A DNA stretch of 64,000 bases from Prorocentrum cordatum (GCA_963575745.1 CAUYUJ010020693.1:62501-126500); one strand, 5' to 3'; counted from the first letter of the stretch, positions 19,690-30,500 are shown. Notes: generated from the letters alone by a model not told the origin. Translations and numbers: made by a program.

Positions 19690-20100
19690 CGTCCCTTCCC
19701 CCCCTCCCTCCCTCCCCTCCCTCCCTCCCCTCCCTCCCTCCACGCCCCCTGCCTACAGGCACGCCTGCAGCCCCCCCCTGCCTATAGGCACCCCCTCCCC
19801 CCCCCCCACCTTGCCCACAGGCGCGCCTAGAGGCCCTCGCCGCCTGCCAGCACTCTCCCGCGCACGGTCCCCAGGAATGCCTACAGGCCCTCCCTTCCCT
19901 GCTCACAGACTCTCCCTCCTTCTCCCCCTTCTCCTCCCCCCCCCATGCCTGCAGGCGCGCCCAAAGGCCCTCCCCCCTCCCCTGCCCACAGGCAAGCTTT
20001 CAGGGCCCTGCCTACAAGCGCGCCTGCAGACCATCCCTGCCGATAGGCACCCAGGCTCCCCAAGGGCAGCGCCTACAGGCGCTACCCGCTACCCGCGGGG
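19690..20100. repeat. Minisatellite with TGCCTACAGGCA-like palindromic cores
   Basis: TGCCTACAGGCA (19,751), TGCCTATAGGCA, TGCCCACAGGCG, TGCCTACAGGCC, TGCCTGCAGGCG, TGCCCACAGGCA, TGCCTACAAGCG, TGCCGATAGGCA and GCGCCTACAGGCGC recur, separated by C-rich filler, about 25-40 bp apart. Confidence 0.65.
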
Positions 20101-20204
20101 CCTTTCTGGCTGCGAGGGCCCGTAGGGCCTATGGGTCGGAGGCGTCAGTAGAAGGGGGGGCGCCGCGTACACGCGGGAACCATTCCAACCAGTCACAGTA
20201 CAAC

Positions 20205-20530
20205 TAGTCATCTTTCCTCCCCCGCCCTTTTCTTACTCCTCCTCCTCCTGTTCCTGTTCCTCCTCCTTCTCCTCCTCCGCCTCCTCCTCCTCCTCTTCCT
20301 CCTCCCCCTCTTCTTCCTCCTCCTCTTCCTCCTCCTCCTCCCCCTCTTCGTCCTCCTCCTCCCCCTCCTCCTGCTCCTCCTCCTCCTCCTCCTCCTCCTC
20401 TCCTTTTCCTCCTCCTCGTCCTCCTCCCCTTCTCCTACCTCTCCTCCCCCCTTCACGTCCACCCCTCCCTCTTCTTCCTCCTCATCCTCCGCCTCCTCAT
20501 CCTCATCCTCATTCTCGTTGCTGCTCCGCA
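20205..20530. repeat. (TCC)n polypyrimidine array
   Basis: TCC/TTC/TCG triplets on the plus strand. Confidence 0.9.
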
Positions 20531-21470
20531 TCATTTCTTCGCTCATAGCCTCCTTCTCCCCCGTCCTTCTGCCCCTCATTCCCCCTTATTGCCCGAGTCT
20601 GCATGAGGCGGGTCTGCTGCGGTCAACTCCAGAGAATGGGTCATTATTCCTGCTTCTGGGTCCATCCCTCCTCGACACGGGCCTAAGGTGGTTGTGGCTC
20701 CTCACGCGCAGGGTATGCAGAGTCGGCTCTAGGATGGCAGATCTAGACTGCATGCATGCCCCCGTGTCCCCAGCAGGCTCTGACTGTGGGTATCCCCCCA
20801 GGGGGGCATCTGTCCAGGGGTGGGCCGAATCGGCACTGGTCGGCAGCACTCAGCCTCGAGGGGCATACCACGCACCATGCGCTCCTTCTCACCCTCTAGT
20901 TTTGGGTTCGCGTCTTGGTCTGTGTTCTATGAGGGGTTGGCGGTGTCTCGAACATGTCCAGTGTATGGGAGGCCGTGCATGGCACGCCCCATCGAGCCAG
21001 GGACATCGTGCTCGCAACGCGAGGCGCAGGGGACGCACCCCGATGGGGGGGCGGACCGAGGCGCGCGGTCCCTCGACCTGTTCCGTTGTCGCGGAGAGCT
21101 GAGGTGTGCGCCGCGAGTCGAGCATGACTCGCGTCCGGGGGGTCCCTTTGGTTGCCTGCTGCCGTCCTGGGAGGAGAGCGGCAGGGTGGACAGGGCGGGA
21201 CAGGTGGGCCGTCATCCCTCCTCTCGGAGGCGAGCCAGGGCGGAGGGGAGAAGGAGAGGGCCTTCTCGGAAGGCGGGGCGGCGTCTCAGAAGCGCCCCGG
21301 CCTTCTGAGAGGTTGCCTCGTCTTCGTGGAAGGCTTAGAAAACTTCTCGGAAAGTCAGGGGACTCCTGGGCCTCCTGAGAAGGCCCGCCCCTTCTCGCTT
21401 CCACCCCGGGCTCGGCGCCGATCCTCAGCAGGAGCTGAAGTCCTGCCGTGTAGCTCCTAGTCCTCCTCAC
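20531..21470. other. Unclassified GC-rich spacer
   Basis: Near 1 kb of non-simple sequence with open frames up to about 190 codons on both strands but no recognised domain. 21,250-21,390 carries several CTTCTCGGAAGGC-like words. Confidence 0.3.
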
Positions 21471-22100
21471 GCCCTCCCTCCTCCCTCCAGCTCCCCCCCC
21501 TCCTGCCCCTCCCCTTCCCGCGAGGCGAGGCGGATTCCTCCAATGACTTTTCTCGACGAAGTTCTCTAGCTATAGCTTTGAAGCGCCATGTCCTGGCTCT
21601 CGGCAAGCCCTCCAAAGGTGAGGAGAGGCCTTTTGTTTGAAGCCCGCGGGGAAGCACAAAGTCGTCATCCTCCCTCCCCCCATCCTACCGAGAGCGGTTC
21701 TAGGAAACGACAGGGCCGTTGTTGTATTGTGTTCGTTTTGCCGACTTTCCCCCGCTTGGTTCCGGTTCCCTCTCTCCGTTCGTTTGTTTCCGGGTCGTTC
21801 GTTCGTTTGGTTTCCGTTCCCGCGCCATTCGTTTCCGATTCTATCGCTGGTTTTCGGTCGGTTCCATTTTTGGTCGCGATCTTGGAGCCATCTTTATCAT
21901 GTTTCGGCGTCTCGTTGTTTGCACCGCTCTCATCTTCAAGATCAAGTGTTTTGGAAGCGGTTTTCAACATACATAGATACATGAATCAAGATCAGGGTGA
22001 GGGGGCCGAACTGTCATTCATTCTCCCTGGGTACGTGGCTGAGGTGTCGACCCGTGGTGAGGTTTATGTTTGTTGCATTGTTGTTATTGCTATTTTTTGT
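21471..22100. other. Unclassified spacer with GGTTCC/TTCGTT words
   Basis: 21,755-21,880 is rich in GGTTCC, TTCGTTCGTT and GTTTCCG words. The rest is unclassified. Confidence 0.35.
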
Positions 22101-22418
22101 TGAGGACGGTGTTGTGGTTGGTGGTGTTGTTGTTGTTGTCACATGTGTTGTTGATGATGTTGCCGTTGTTGCTGCTGCTGCAGCTGCTGTCGTTGCTGAT
22201 GGTGCTAAGATTGATGATGTTGCTGATGCTGTTGTTATTGTTGGTGCAAGTGTATGTGTCAGCGGTGTTATTGTTGTTGTTGGTGTTGGTGTTGCATCTG
22301 CTGCTGTTGTTGTTGTAGTTGTTGTTGTTGTTGTAGTGATAGTTGTAGTTGTACTTCTTGTTGTTGGTGGTGGTGGTGGCGGTGGTGGTGGTGTTGTTGT
22401 CGTTGTCGTTGTCGTTGC

Positions 22419-22449
<31 letters not shown>

Positions 22450-22470
22450 ATGTTGGTTGTCGTCGTCGTC
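22101..22470. repeat. (GTT)n/(GTC)n imperfect microsatellite
   Basis: GTT, GCT, GGT and GTC triplets on the plus strand, grading into (GTCGTT)n at 22,400-22,470. Confidence 0.9.
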
Positions 22471-22735
22471 CCACCCCGCGACCCAATCTGCGACCCACCC
22501 GCGATCCTACCCACGACCCACTCGCGACCCACCCCACGACCCACCCGCGACCCACCCGCGACCCACCCGCGACCCACCCCGCGACCCACCCGCGACCTAC
22601 TTGCGACCCACCCTCGACCCACCCGCGACCCACCTGCGACCCACCCGCGACCCAACAGCGACCCAACAGCGACCCACCCGCGACCCACCCGCGATCCACC
22701 CGCGACCCATGTGCGACCCACTCGCGTTCTACCCA
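22471..22735. repeat. 10-bp minisatellite, unit GCGACCCACC
   Basis: About 25 units of GCGACCCACC with single-base variants (GCGATCCACC, GCGACCCAAC, GCGACCTACT). It directly abuts the GTT/GTC microsatellite. Confidence 0.9.
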
Positions 22736-23070
22736 AATTCGTTTAGCGGAAAAATCGGCGCCTGCGGCGGGCTCGTTATCTAATGTGTGAAGCTTTGGCG
22801 CTTGCGGCGGGCTTCTCCACAGTCCCGCAAATTGCCGACGTCCCCACCGCCCCCTCATTCTTATCCGCATGTGCGGGGTGCTACGGTTTCTATGTCATAG
22901 AAAAACGTCCTGCCGCTGCCGAGAACCGCGAGAGGGACTCCTGCCCCTCCCCTCCCCGGCGAGGCGAGGGGCAGGGCGCACCGGGGCCCAGGGTGGGCCT
23001 GGCCAGCGGCGGTGGGCACGTGGAGCTCTCGCCGCCCTAAGGTCGGGTGCTGCCAGAAGTGCCCCTGTCT
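22736..23070. other. Unclassified spacer
   Basis: Contains two close copies of GGCGC-TGCGGCGGGCT (22,757 and 22,798). No gene recognised. Confidence 0.35.
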
Positions 23071-23073
23071 ATC

Positions 23074-23240
23074 CGACGAAAGCGTCTAGACACCACCACC
23101 GGGCCAGGCCAGGGCCATCCTGGGCGCCAGGATGGTGTATAGACCCTCCTGGCCTCGGCTGGGAGGGCGTACACACCATGCCAGGGCCAGGATGGCCCTG
23201 GCTTGGCACGGTGGTGGTGTGTAGGTGCCTTCCGCGTATG
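23074..23240. mobile_element. Long near-perfect foldback hairpin
   Basis: The left arm (CTAGACACCACCACCG, GGCC..GGCCAGGGCCATCC) is mirrored by the right arm (GGATGGCCCTGGC, CGGTGGTGGTGTGTAG) with only a few mismatches over about 37 bp. Inner arms ATGGTGTA..CCCTCC and GGGAGGGCGTACACACCAT can also pair. Either a small foldback transposon or an RNA hairpin precursor. It lies about 20 bp left of a family H foldback. Confidence 0.65.
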
Positions 23241-23257
23241 CCTAGGCCTCGCAGATG

Positions 23258-23440
23258 GCGTCAGAGCAGATGGGATCGGAGGATCGCGCCGCATCGCCGA
23301 CGCATCGGCGATGCGGCTCGACGCGGAGCCTTTTTGTTTCTCCACGCCGACGTCGCCGATGCGTCACCCGCGTCGGCGATGCATCACCGATGCATCGGCG
23401 ATGCGGGGCGATCCTCTGACCCCCATCTACTCGGACCCCA
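23258..23440. mobile_element. Family H foldback element, copy 2
   Basis: Left arm GCAGATGGGATCGGAGGATC, GCGCCGCATCGCCGACGCAT; right arm CGATGCATCGGCGATGCGGG, GCGATCCTCTGACCCCCATC, TACTCGGACCCC. Same layout as the copies at 11,074, 43,749 and 45,331. Confidence 0.7.
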
Positions 23441-23479
23441 CCCAGGAGGCGTCTACTGGGGGCTCCAAGAGTGAGCGAA

Positions 23480-23572
23480 AAGCTGAGGAGGAGGAGGAGC
23501 AGGAGCAGGAGCAGGAGCAGGCGGGGTAGGGGGAGCATGAGCAGGAGGAGGAGGAGGAGGAGGAGGAGGAGG
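23480..23572. repeat. (GGA)n/(GGAGCA)n tract
   Basis: GGAGCAGGAGCAGGAGCAGG followed by pure GGA. Confidence 0.9.
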
Positions 23573-23810
23573 TCACCTTGGGCCAGGAGCACCCACGGCG
23601 ACCCCCGATCAAAGCGAGGGAAAGGCCCGCGCTCTCCGCGCCGCCAGGCGCCCGGCGGTCCCGGGCGGAGAAGATGAGATCGGACTTCGGTCGGGGCCTC
23701 TCTTTCGCGCCGCCGCCGCCGCCTGCAGAAAGAGGAGGGGGGGGGGGGCGAGGGGCGAGGAGGGGGGGATCAGACACGAGGGGGCAATGCTTGGCGGGGG
23801 GTGAGCGGAG
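23573..23810. other. GC-rich spacer
   Basis: Nothing recognised. Confidence 0.3.
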
Positions 23811-24110
23811 GGGAATAAGGAGGAGGAGGAGTAGGAGGAGGAGGAATGAGGGGAGGAGGAGGAGGACGAAGACGAACGACGAGGCGGGCGAGGAGGGAGG
23901 GGGTGAGGAGGTGGAAAAAGAGGAGGAGGAGGAGGGGGAGGAGGAGGAGGAGGAGGAGGAGGAGGAGGAGGAGGTCGAAGAGGAGGAGGAGGAGGAGGAG
24001 GAGGAGGAGGTCGAAGAGGAGGAGGAGGAGGAGAGGGAGGAGGAGGACGACGACGACGAGGCGGGGCGAGGAGGGAGGAGGGCGATGAGGAGGGGGGTGA
24101 GGAGGCGCAG
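23811..24110. repeat. (GGA)n polypurine array
   Basis: GGA array with (GAC)n near 24,048. It contains two copies of GAGGTCGAAGAGGAGG about 39 bp apart. Confidence 0.9.
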
Positions 24111-24615
24111 ACTTTTCTGCGCTGCTCAGGGGGGCGACCCCCCGCAGCTTCTGGAAAAGGGGGGGGGGAGCGACGCCCTTGAAAGGGAGGGGGGTCGGCG
24201 TCCTGCGCCCCTCGCGCTCTGGCCGAGGCGGCCGCCGCGTTCCTGCCTCGGGCGGCCTGCTCCAGCGAGGCCGCCTCGCCACAGGGGAGAGATCGAGGCG
24301 TCTCGGCCCCCGCTGAGCAGCCGGCGGCCTGGAGTCCCCGGCATCCCGCCGGAGGTCCCAGGGAGGGGGGGAGAGGAGGCATCCGGGGAGGAGAGGGCCG
24401 AGGGCCCCTCGCTTCGGGCGCCGAGCGTGAGAGGGGGCCATTCCGCGCAGCACGGAAGCCGTGCTGTATCTGGGAAAGCGTCCCTGCCAGAAAAGCTCAA
24501 CGTGATTGCAGTGCCCATTCGAGGGCCTGCCGTGACACTGCCCATGGATCCCCCCTCGCGGGCCTCTTGTGGGAGCCCCGAAAGCCTTCAGGCCCCTCTG
24601 GGTCGCTGCCCTTCC
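24111..24615. other. GC-rich unclassified sequence
   Basis: No repeat structure and no recognised protein. It may contain the downstream part of the minus-strand retroelement remnant at 24,616-25,032. Confidence 0.3.
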
Positions 24616-25032
24616 CTACAGCAGGCGGCTGGCAGGCTCCAGGGATCGGGAGTCCCAGGGGATGGCTTCCGGGGGAACCGTGGTGAGCCAATCCAGCTCA
24701 GCGTGGTCGTGGAGCTCAGCTTTGCTGATATGGCCTGCTGTGAGGCAGCGAAACGGCGCACATTTCGAGGGCAAGCGAGGCACATCCTTTACCAACGTTT
24801 GCTGCTCCGACGCTCGGAAAGGTTCGGGCCCCAGCTTGGCCAGCTTGTGCGCGTGGCCATTGCCGCGCCTCTGCACATACTTGATCCCACCCTCCCTCAT
24901 GGCCGCCTCACTCTGGTGGGCCGCCACCTTCACGGAACAAGCTCCCTCGTCATTGCCGGCCATTCGGGACCACCAGCGGCAGCGCACTTGGGCCTCGTTG
25001 GCGGACCTTGGCAGCTTGGCCCCAACTGACAC
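24616..25032 (-). pseudogene. Possible RNase H C-terminal remnant of a retroelement
   Basis: A 138-codon minus-strand frame includes SVKVAAHQSEAAMREGGIKY, VQRRGNGHAHKLAKLG. In RNase H domains of non-LTR elements the equivalent stretch is a V-x-A/S-H strand, a helix, then G-N-x-x-A-D-x-x-A. The GN is present but AD reads AH, so the last acidic residue is missing. No RT was found next to it. Possible only. Confidence 0.4.
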
Positions 25033-25370
25033 CGTCGCCCTACAGTAGATGCCCAGGAGCTATTGGCCAATGGGAGGAACAAAAGGACCAGCACTGTGAG
25101 ATTGCCATTAGCAAAGAACGAATGTCTGAAGGAGGCCTCAGCGAAAGCATCGCAAGTTTAACTGGTGAAGCTGCAGTACCAGACCGAAATCGCACTCGCC
25201 CACATTCGCCCTGCTTCGCCGACGCGAAAAGCTGCACTACTGCGTGCGGCTGCTACGTCGTCCCCCGAGCGCCCCAGGTCGGCGCAGGGCCGGACTCGTT
25301 GAGGTCTCATCCGATAGCAAGAATGCCACGGACACGCCTCGAGCCGGTGCTTGAGCCAAGATGGTTACGG
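25033..25370. other. Unclassified spacer
   Basis: Moderate-GC sequence. Nothing recognised. Confidence 0.3.
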
Positions 25371-25500
25371 ACGGAGGAGGAGGAGGGGGAGGAGTGGGAG
25401 GAGGAGGAGGAGGAGGAGGAGGAGGAGGAGGAGGAGGAGCAGGGGGAGGGGGAGGAGCGGAGAGGAGCGGAGACGAGCGGACGGAGGAGGAGGATGCAGC
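25371..25500. repeat. (GGA)n tract
   Basis: GGA triplets with GGAGCGGAGAGGAGCGGAG near the right end. Confidence 0.85.
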
Positions 25501-26270
25501 GCAGTGCCACGGGGCAGCTCGCACGGTCAGGCGGCCAGGCGCCCTTTCCAGCAGCAGGTCGGGTTTCGGCCGCACGGCCACAGGGCAGGGCCCTGGAGAG
25601 CCGTTGACCATAGAGAACAAGAGAACCCCTTATCCCTGATAACACGATGACGCTGCGGTCTCACTTGGGTCCCTGTTGATTGGTCTGCTACATCTTCAGG
25701 AAAAAGGTCCCTCCCCAAAGGGTGAGGGGTCCTTTCACTTGTTATGGGTGGAGGGTCGTTGAGGCCCATGACTTGCTTGCGGCCCGGCGCAATCTGCGTG
25801 AAGCGGAGTCCTCCACCGCCCCTCAGGGGGGGAGGCACTGCGTGGTATGGACCGTTTGGGGTCGGCCGCGGAGCTCAGCTGTGCTCGTCGCCTCTTGTCG
25901 GCTTATGCCTTCTCGCTCTCCCAGGCCCATTCTCCACTCCAGGCGCACACACCCGCTTATGAAGTGGGGCCGTGTGTCATGGCGTGCGTGTTCGAGCTGA
26001 AGGTTCGAAGCCCTGTGGATGGCATGATATCATCCAGAAGCTTGTTTTTGTGCTTGAAGGTGAAGGCGCCGTGCGCACTTCATCGATCATCGTTTCTAAA
26101 CGTATGTATATTGAAGACGCCTACGGCGAATCACTGCCGCACCCTGCCTTTTGGAATCGCCCATGTGGCCGAGCTTTCTGGCAAGAGCTCTGCCACTCTA
26201 TCGGGCCATGTGTTTCCCCAGCCGTTGAAGAAACCCTTCGGGGAACACTTGAGGGAGGATTGCGGGGAAG
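25501..26270. other. Unclassified spacer
   Basis: Lower GC than the flanks and not repetitive. A plus-strand frame of 258 codons crosses it into repeats but carries no recognised domain. Confidence 0.3.
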
Positions 26271-26325
26271 GTCAGGAGGAGGAGGAGGAGGAGGAGGAGG
26301 AGGAGGAGGAGGAGGAGGAGGAGGA
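26271..26325. repeat. (GGA)n tract
   Basis: Pure GGA, about 18 units. Confidence 0.95.
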
Positions 26326-26334
26326 TGGGGTCAT

Positions 26335-26450
26335 CTCGGGATCCTCTGGGGGCACTCTTGGGGCCTCCTGTGAGCTTCCTGGGGGCCTCTTGGCAGCATT
26401 TTGGGGGCCTCCTTGGGCATCTTGGGGGCCTTTGGGGGCTTCTCGGGGGC
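26335..26450. repeat. TTGGGGGCCTC minisatellite
   Basis: Repeated TTGGGGGCCTC/TTGGGGCCTCC words. The same motif recurs at 42,655-43,145 and, reverse-complemented (CCCAAGAGGCCC), at 33,640-34,380. Confidence 0.75.
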
Positions 26451-27070
26451 TTATGACCCGTGTGAGGCATGTTCCGAAACAGGCGGGGGGACGCCATGTG
26501 AAGCTGCCCAGTGGTGGCACAGGTGGAGCGTTGGGGCATGTGTTGGCATGGGCTGGGGGGGAGCTGTACGAACTTGGTCTTTGGACCTTTAGATGGTGCT
26601 CCTTGTGGGCGCGATACGCATGATGGGATGTGCCGAAATGGCCGGGGGGGGCGCAGTGCGAACCTTGCCTCTGGTGCCGTGGGTGGAGATCTTTGTGGGC
26701 CACGATCCGTGTGAGAGTTTTGCCGAAGTAGGGGGGGGGGGGCAGGATGCGAACCTTGCTTGTGGGGCCGTCCGTGGACCTCCTTGCGGGCCGCGGTCCG
26801 TGTGAGAGGTGTACCGAAGTGAGCGGGGCGACGCTATGGAGCTTTCCTCTGCTGCCGCACATGCAGATAGTTGCGGGGCACGGTCCGCGTGATGCGGCTT
26901 GCCACTGTGCGAACCTTGTCTCTGGGACGTGCGTGGAGCTCCCTGTGGGGCGCGATCCCTGTGAGGGGTGTGCCGACATGGGCGGGGGGCGCTGAGCCAA
27001 GCCTGTCTTTGGGGCCGCAGGGGGAGCTCCCTGAGGGGCACGGTCCGTGTGACAATACATGCCCCCCGAT
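26450..27070 (+). repeat. About 90-100 bp satellite, about six units
   Basis: Units contain CCGTGTGAG-GGTGTGCCGAA, a G-rich run, GTGCGAACCTTG, and GTGGAGCTCC--GTGGGGC. TGCCGAA or its close variants occur near 26,631, 26,717, 26,809 and 26,971. The units match the reverse complement of 14,258-14,745, so the two arrays lie in opposite orientation 12 kb apart. Confidence 0.8.
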
Positions 27071-27149
27071 ACCGAATGCTTCGTAGACCACAACTAGAGA
27101 TTGCTTGAACCTAAGCGCGCGAGAAGAGCGCGCGTGGTTCTAGCAGGTG

Positions 27150-28335
27150 CATATATACTTCGTATACACATGCGTGTGCATGTATGTATGCATGTATGCA
27201 TGTATGTACGCATGTGTTATACATGGATATAAATATGTATGCATACATATACGTGTGTAGATGTGTATGCATGCATGTATGTGTGTATGCGTGAATGCCT
27301 TTAAGTACGTGCATAGGCATGTATGTATGTCTGTCTGTCTGTCTGTCTGTCTGGCTGTCTGTCTGTATGTATGTATGTATGTATGTGTATATATGTATGT
27401 ATGTATGCATGCATGTATGCATGTAGTCATGGATGTATGTATGTATGCATGTATGTATGCATGCGTGCATGTATGTATGTGTGTGCATGTATGTATGTAT
27501 GCATATATGCATGTATTCTTGCATGCATACATGCATGCAGGCATGTGTGCATGGATGGCCTGGGTGTATGTATATGTGTGCGTGGGTGCGGATGTGTGAA
27601 TGATTGGTTTATGGGTGTATGAACGTGTACATGCATTCATATGTGTATGTGTGCATGCATGTACGCAGTCATGCATGTATGCACGCATGCATGTATGGAT
27701 GTGCGTATGTATGTATGTGTGTATGTACGTGCGTATGTATGTGTATACGTGTAGGTGTTTCTCGTATGTAGGTTTGTGTGTATGCATGTGTATATATGTA
27801 TGGATGCATGCATGCATGCATGCATGCATGTATGTATGTATGTATGTATGTATGTGTGTACATACGTATGTATGCATGTATGTATGTGTGTGTGGATGTA
27901 TGCATGCATGTATGTATGTATGTATGTAGGTATTCATCGATGTGTGTATATATGGATGTAGGTAGGCCTGCATGCATGCATGCATGTACGCATGTATGTA
28001 TGTTATGATTGTGTATATACATATATAGGTGCGTGTGTATGTGCGTGTATGCATGTACGTATGTACGTATGTCCGTATGTACGCATGTACGTATGTATGT
28101 ATGTATGTATGTATGTATGTATGCACATGTATATATATATATATGGATGTATGCTTCTTGGTGTGTACGTGTGGAGTGGTGTATTCATGTATGTGTGTGC
28201 ATGTACGTATGTATGTATGCATGCATGCATGTATGTGTATGCATGCATGCATTTACACATGTATATATACATGTATTATATCTATATATTATATATTATA
28301 TATTATATATTATATGTATGTATATGTCGTTAGAT
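27150..28335. repeat. (ATGT)n/(ATGC)n tetranucleotide tract
   Basis: Over 1.1 kb of GTAT, GCAT, GTGT and ATGC tetranucleotides with a (TCTG)n run at 27,329-27,364 and a TATAT block at 28,262-28,315. Alternating purine-pyrimidine throughout. Long His/Tyr/Thr or Cys/Met/Val open frames are repeat translations. Confidence 0.95.
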
Positions 28336-28484
28336 GTATATCCTTACACACGCGTCTATCCTTAGCCCCCTCCCGCCCGCCCCGCGGCGCACAGCCTAGC
28401 TACCCCCCCCCCCCACACGCACTGCACAGCAACCAGGGCTCGGCCGACGCAGGCCTGCCCTTCGGCTGCGCCGTCCTGCGGTCT
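28336..28484. other. GC-rich spacer
   Basis: Nothing recognised. Confidence 0.3.
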
Positions 28485-28835
28485 GCCTCCTCCTCCTCCT
28501 CCTTTTTCTGCTCCTCCTGCACCTCCCCCTCCTCTCCTTCTCCTTCCCCTCCTCCTCCGCCTCCTCCTTCTCCCCCCCTCCTTCTTCTCCTTTTCATACT
28601 CCTCCTCCTCCTCCTCCTCCTCCTCCTCCTCCTCCTACCCCATCCTCTTCCTCCTCCTAATTATCGTCCTTCTTCTCCTCCTCTTCCTGCTCTTCCTCCT
28701 CCCCATCCTCCCCTTCCCATTCCTCTCCCTCCTCCTCCTCCTCTTCCCCCTCATCCGCCTCCTCCGCCTCCTCTTCCTCCTCCTCCTTCTCATCATCCAC
28801 TTCTTCATCCCCACGCCCGTCCAGGCCAGGCGCCT
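28485..28835. repeat. (TCC)n polypyrimidine array
   Basis: TCC/TTC triplets on the plus strand. Confidence 0.9.
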
Positions 28836-28849
28836 TCGGGGCGTCCCCA

Positions 28850-28874
28850 TGCTCTCTCTCTCTCTCTCTCTCTG
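28850..28874. repeat. (CT)n microsatellite
   Basis: Uninterrupted CT dinucleotides. Confidence 0.9.
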
Positions 28875-29325
28875 CCGTTGACGGCGCCGCCGCCCGCCCC
28901 TGTGTCCAGACAACGACTCCGATTCCGTCGACATCATGGCCATGATCATCCCGAACTCTTCCAAGGGAGTCATCAGAATGACGGTCGCCCCACGGGCGGC
29001 AGGGGAGGGGGCAGGAAGGTCGGAGAAATCCAATTTTCCTCCATTGTCCCCCGTCTGCTGCTGCCAAGCCTGCCTCTGCACCCCCCATCTCTCCTCACCC
29101 CAGTCTCCCGTACCTCGTCTTCCCCCCCCATCCGCCCCTCCCGCCCTCCAGAAGAGGAGAAGGCCTTCGATTCCTCCCCTTCCCCATCCCCCCCTCTTCC
29201 GCCGAGGAGGTACAACTCCTCGGTCCCCTCGACGCCCTCCCTCGATTCTCCGAGGAGGAATCCTCGGCCTCCAGTTGGCGCCCCCCCATTACTCCTCCCC
29301 CGCTGGACCAGTCGGAAGAGGAGGG
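28875..29325. other. Unclassified pyrimidine-biased spacer
   Basis: Not tandem. No gene recognised. Confidence 0.3.
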
Positions 29326-29475
29326 CGAGGACGACGACGAAGAGCCGGAGGAAGAGGAGGAAGGAGAGGAGGAGGCGAGGTAGGAGGAGGAGGAGGAGGA
29401 GGAGGAGGAGGAATAATACTAATACTAACACACAAAAGAAAACGAAATGGAGGAGGAGGAGGAGGAGGAGGACGC
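29326..29475. repeat. (GGA)n tracts around an AT-rich insert
   Basis: GGA, then AATAATACTAATACTAACAC (29,411), then GGA again, echoing the array/AT-island pattern at 1-3 kb. Confidence 0.85.
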
Positions 29476-29639
29476 CGAGTGCAGACGCAAGACTCGCCAC
29501 CGATATTGCAATACACCCTCCCTCCAAGTTCCCTCTTCAGAGGCCCCTAGAAGGATTCACTCTCACTGCAGCAAAAAGCCCCACTGGAACACAACCACTT
29601 GGACATCCTGAACTGTGCACGAACACCAGTTCTTAGATT

Positions 29640-29840
29640 TCACGCCACGGATCGCCGTTACAGGTGCGTCGTGACGATCCTGAAATGTGACCATGATTGA
29701 GACTTCCAACGTAACGACTCAACAGAATTGCTGCGCCCTGAAAGTCCGTCACCGTGCCAAAGCACCATGTTTGGGGGACAGTCGCCGTGATAGTATTCGA
29801 ACTTGTACCTTGTGACAACGAATGAACGCGACCCTGATGC
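29640..29840. other. Upstream flank of the 80-90 bp satellite
   Basis: GATCGCCGTTACAGGTGCGT and CGTGACGATCCTGA resemble GAATCAACGTGACAGTTGCG and TCCTGACGATCCTG at 45,895-46,010, which likewise precede the satellite there. Confidence 0.5.
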
Positions 29841-30215
29841 GAGAACCTCATGTTGAACAAGAGCCCCCTCCATCCGTGAAGCTCTTGCACGTTATGAAAA
29901 AAAGATGGATGTGTGCGGCGCTGAGGCGGGAGCCGCAATCTGAAAGCGGCCCGCCCTCAACCCGTGAAGCTCTTGTTTTTTTTCTCAGGGAATCCACGTA
30001 GCAGTCAGGCAGGAAGCACACTCAGAGCAACACGAGCTGCTCTCCATCCGTGAAGCTCATGCCGTGTGTTTTAGACGGGTGTGCGCGGCGCCGAGGCGAG
30101 AGCCACATTGTGAAACCGACCCGCCCTCCAGCCGTGAAGCTCTTCAACGTTTAAAGGAAGTCGGTTGTGCGCGCTGCTAAGGCGAGAGTGACACCCTCCC
30201 TCCATCCGCGAAACT
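29840..30215 (+). repeat. About 80-90 bp satellite, about four units (locus 1)
   Basis: Units share CCCTCCATCCGTGAAGCTC, then a variable A/T-rich segment, then GTGCGCGGCGC-GAGGCGAGA, GCCACATTGTGAAA and CGACCCGC. A divergent insert sits at 29,970-30,030. The same unit forms 46,070-46,640. Confidence 0.75.
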
Positions 30216-30320
30216 GTTGACATGTCTCGTCTTAGGGCCATAGGTGGTTAGGAAGCCCCGGGCGAAACGCCAAGCCCGCCCTCTCGACCGGCCTCGGGTT
30301 GTCACAGTGAGGAGTGATGA
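30216..30320. other. Spacer
   Basis: Nothing recognised. Confidence 0.3.
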
Positions 30321-30500
30321 CAATCCAGGAGGACTGGAGGAGGAGGCGGAGGAGTGAGGAGGAGGAGGAGGGGGAGGAGGAGGAGGAGGCAGGAGGAGGA
30401 GGAGGAGGAGGGAGGCAGGAGGAGGAGGAGGAGGAGAGGAGAAGGGAGGAAGAGGGGGGGAGCGGGGAAGGCGGGAGGGGGAAGCAGGAGGAGATGTGAG
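30321..30500. repeat. (GGA)n tract
   Basis: Plus-strand purine triplets. Confidence 0.9.

Noticed and set aside
22470-22740. CRISPR-like array
   Set aside because: The repeat is a contiguous 10-bp unit without spacers, and the window is eukaryotic in character.
27140-28252. 370-codon His/Tyr/Thr frame on the minus strand and Cys/Met/Val frames on plus
   Set aside because: They arise from the ATGT/ATGC tetranucleotide tract. All frames are open and show a 4-base periodicity.
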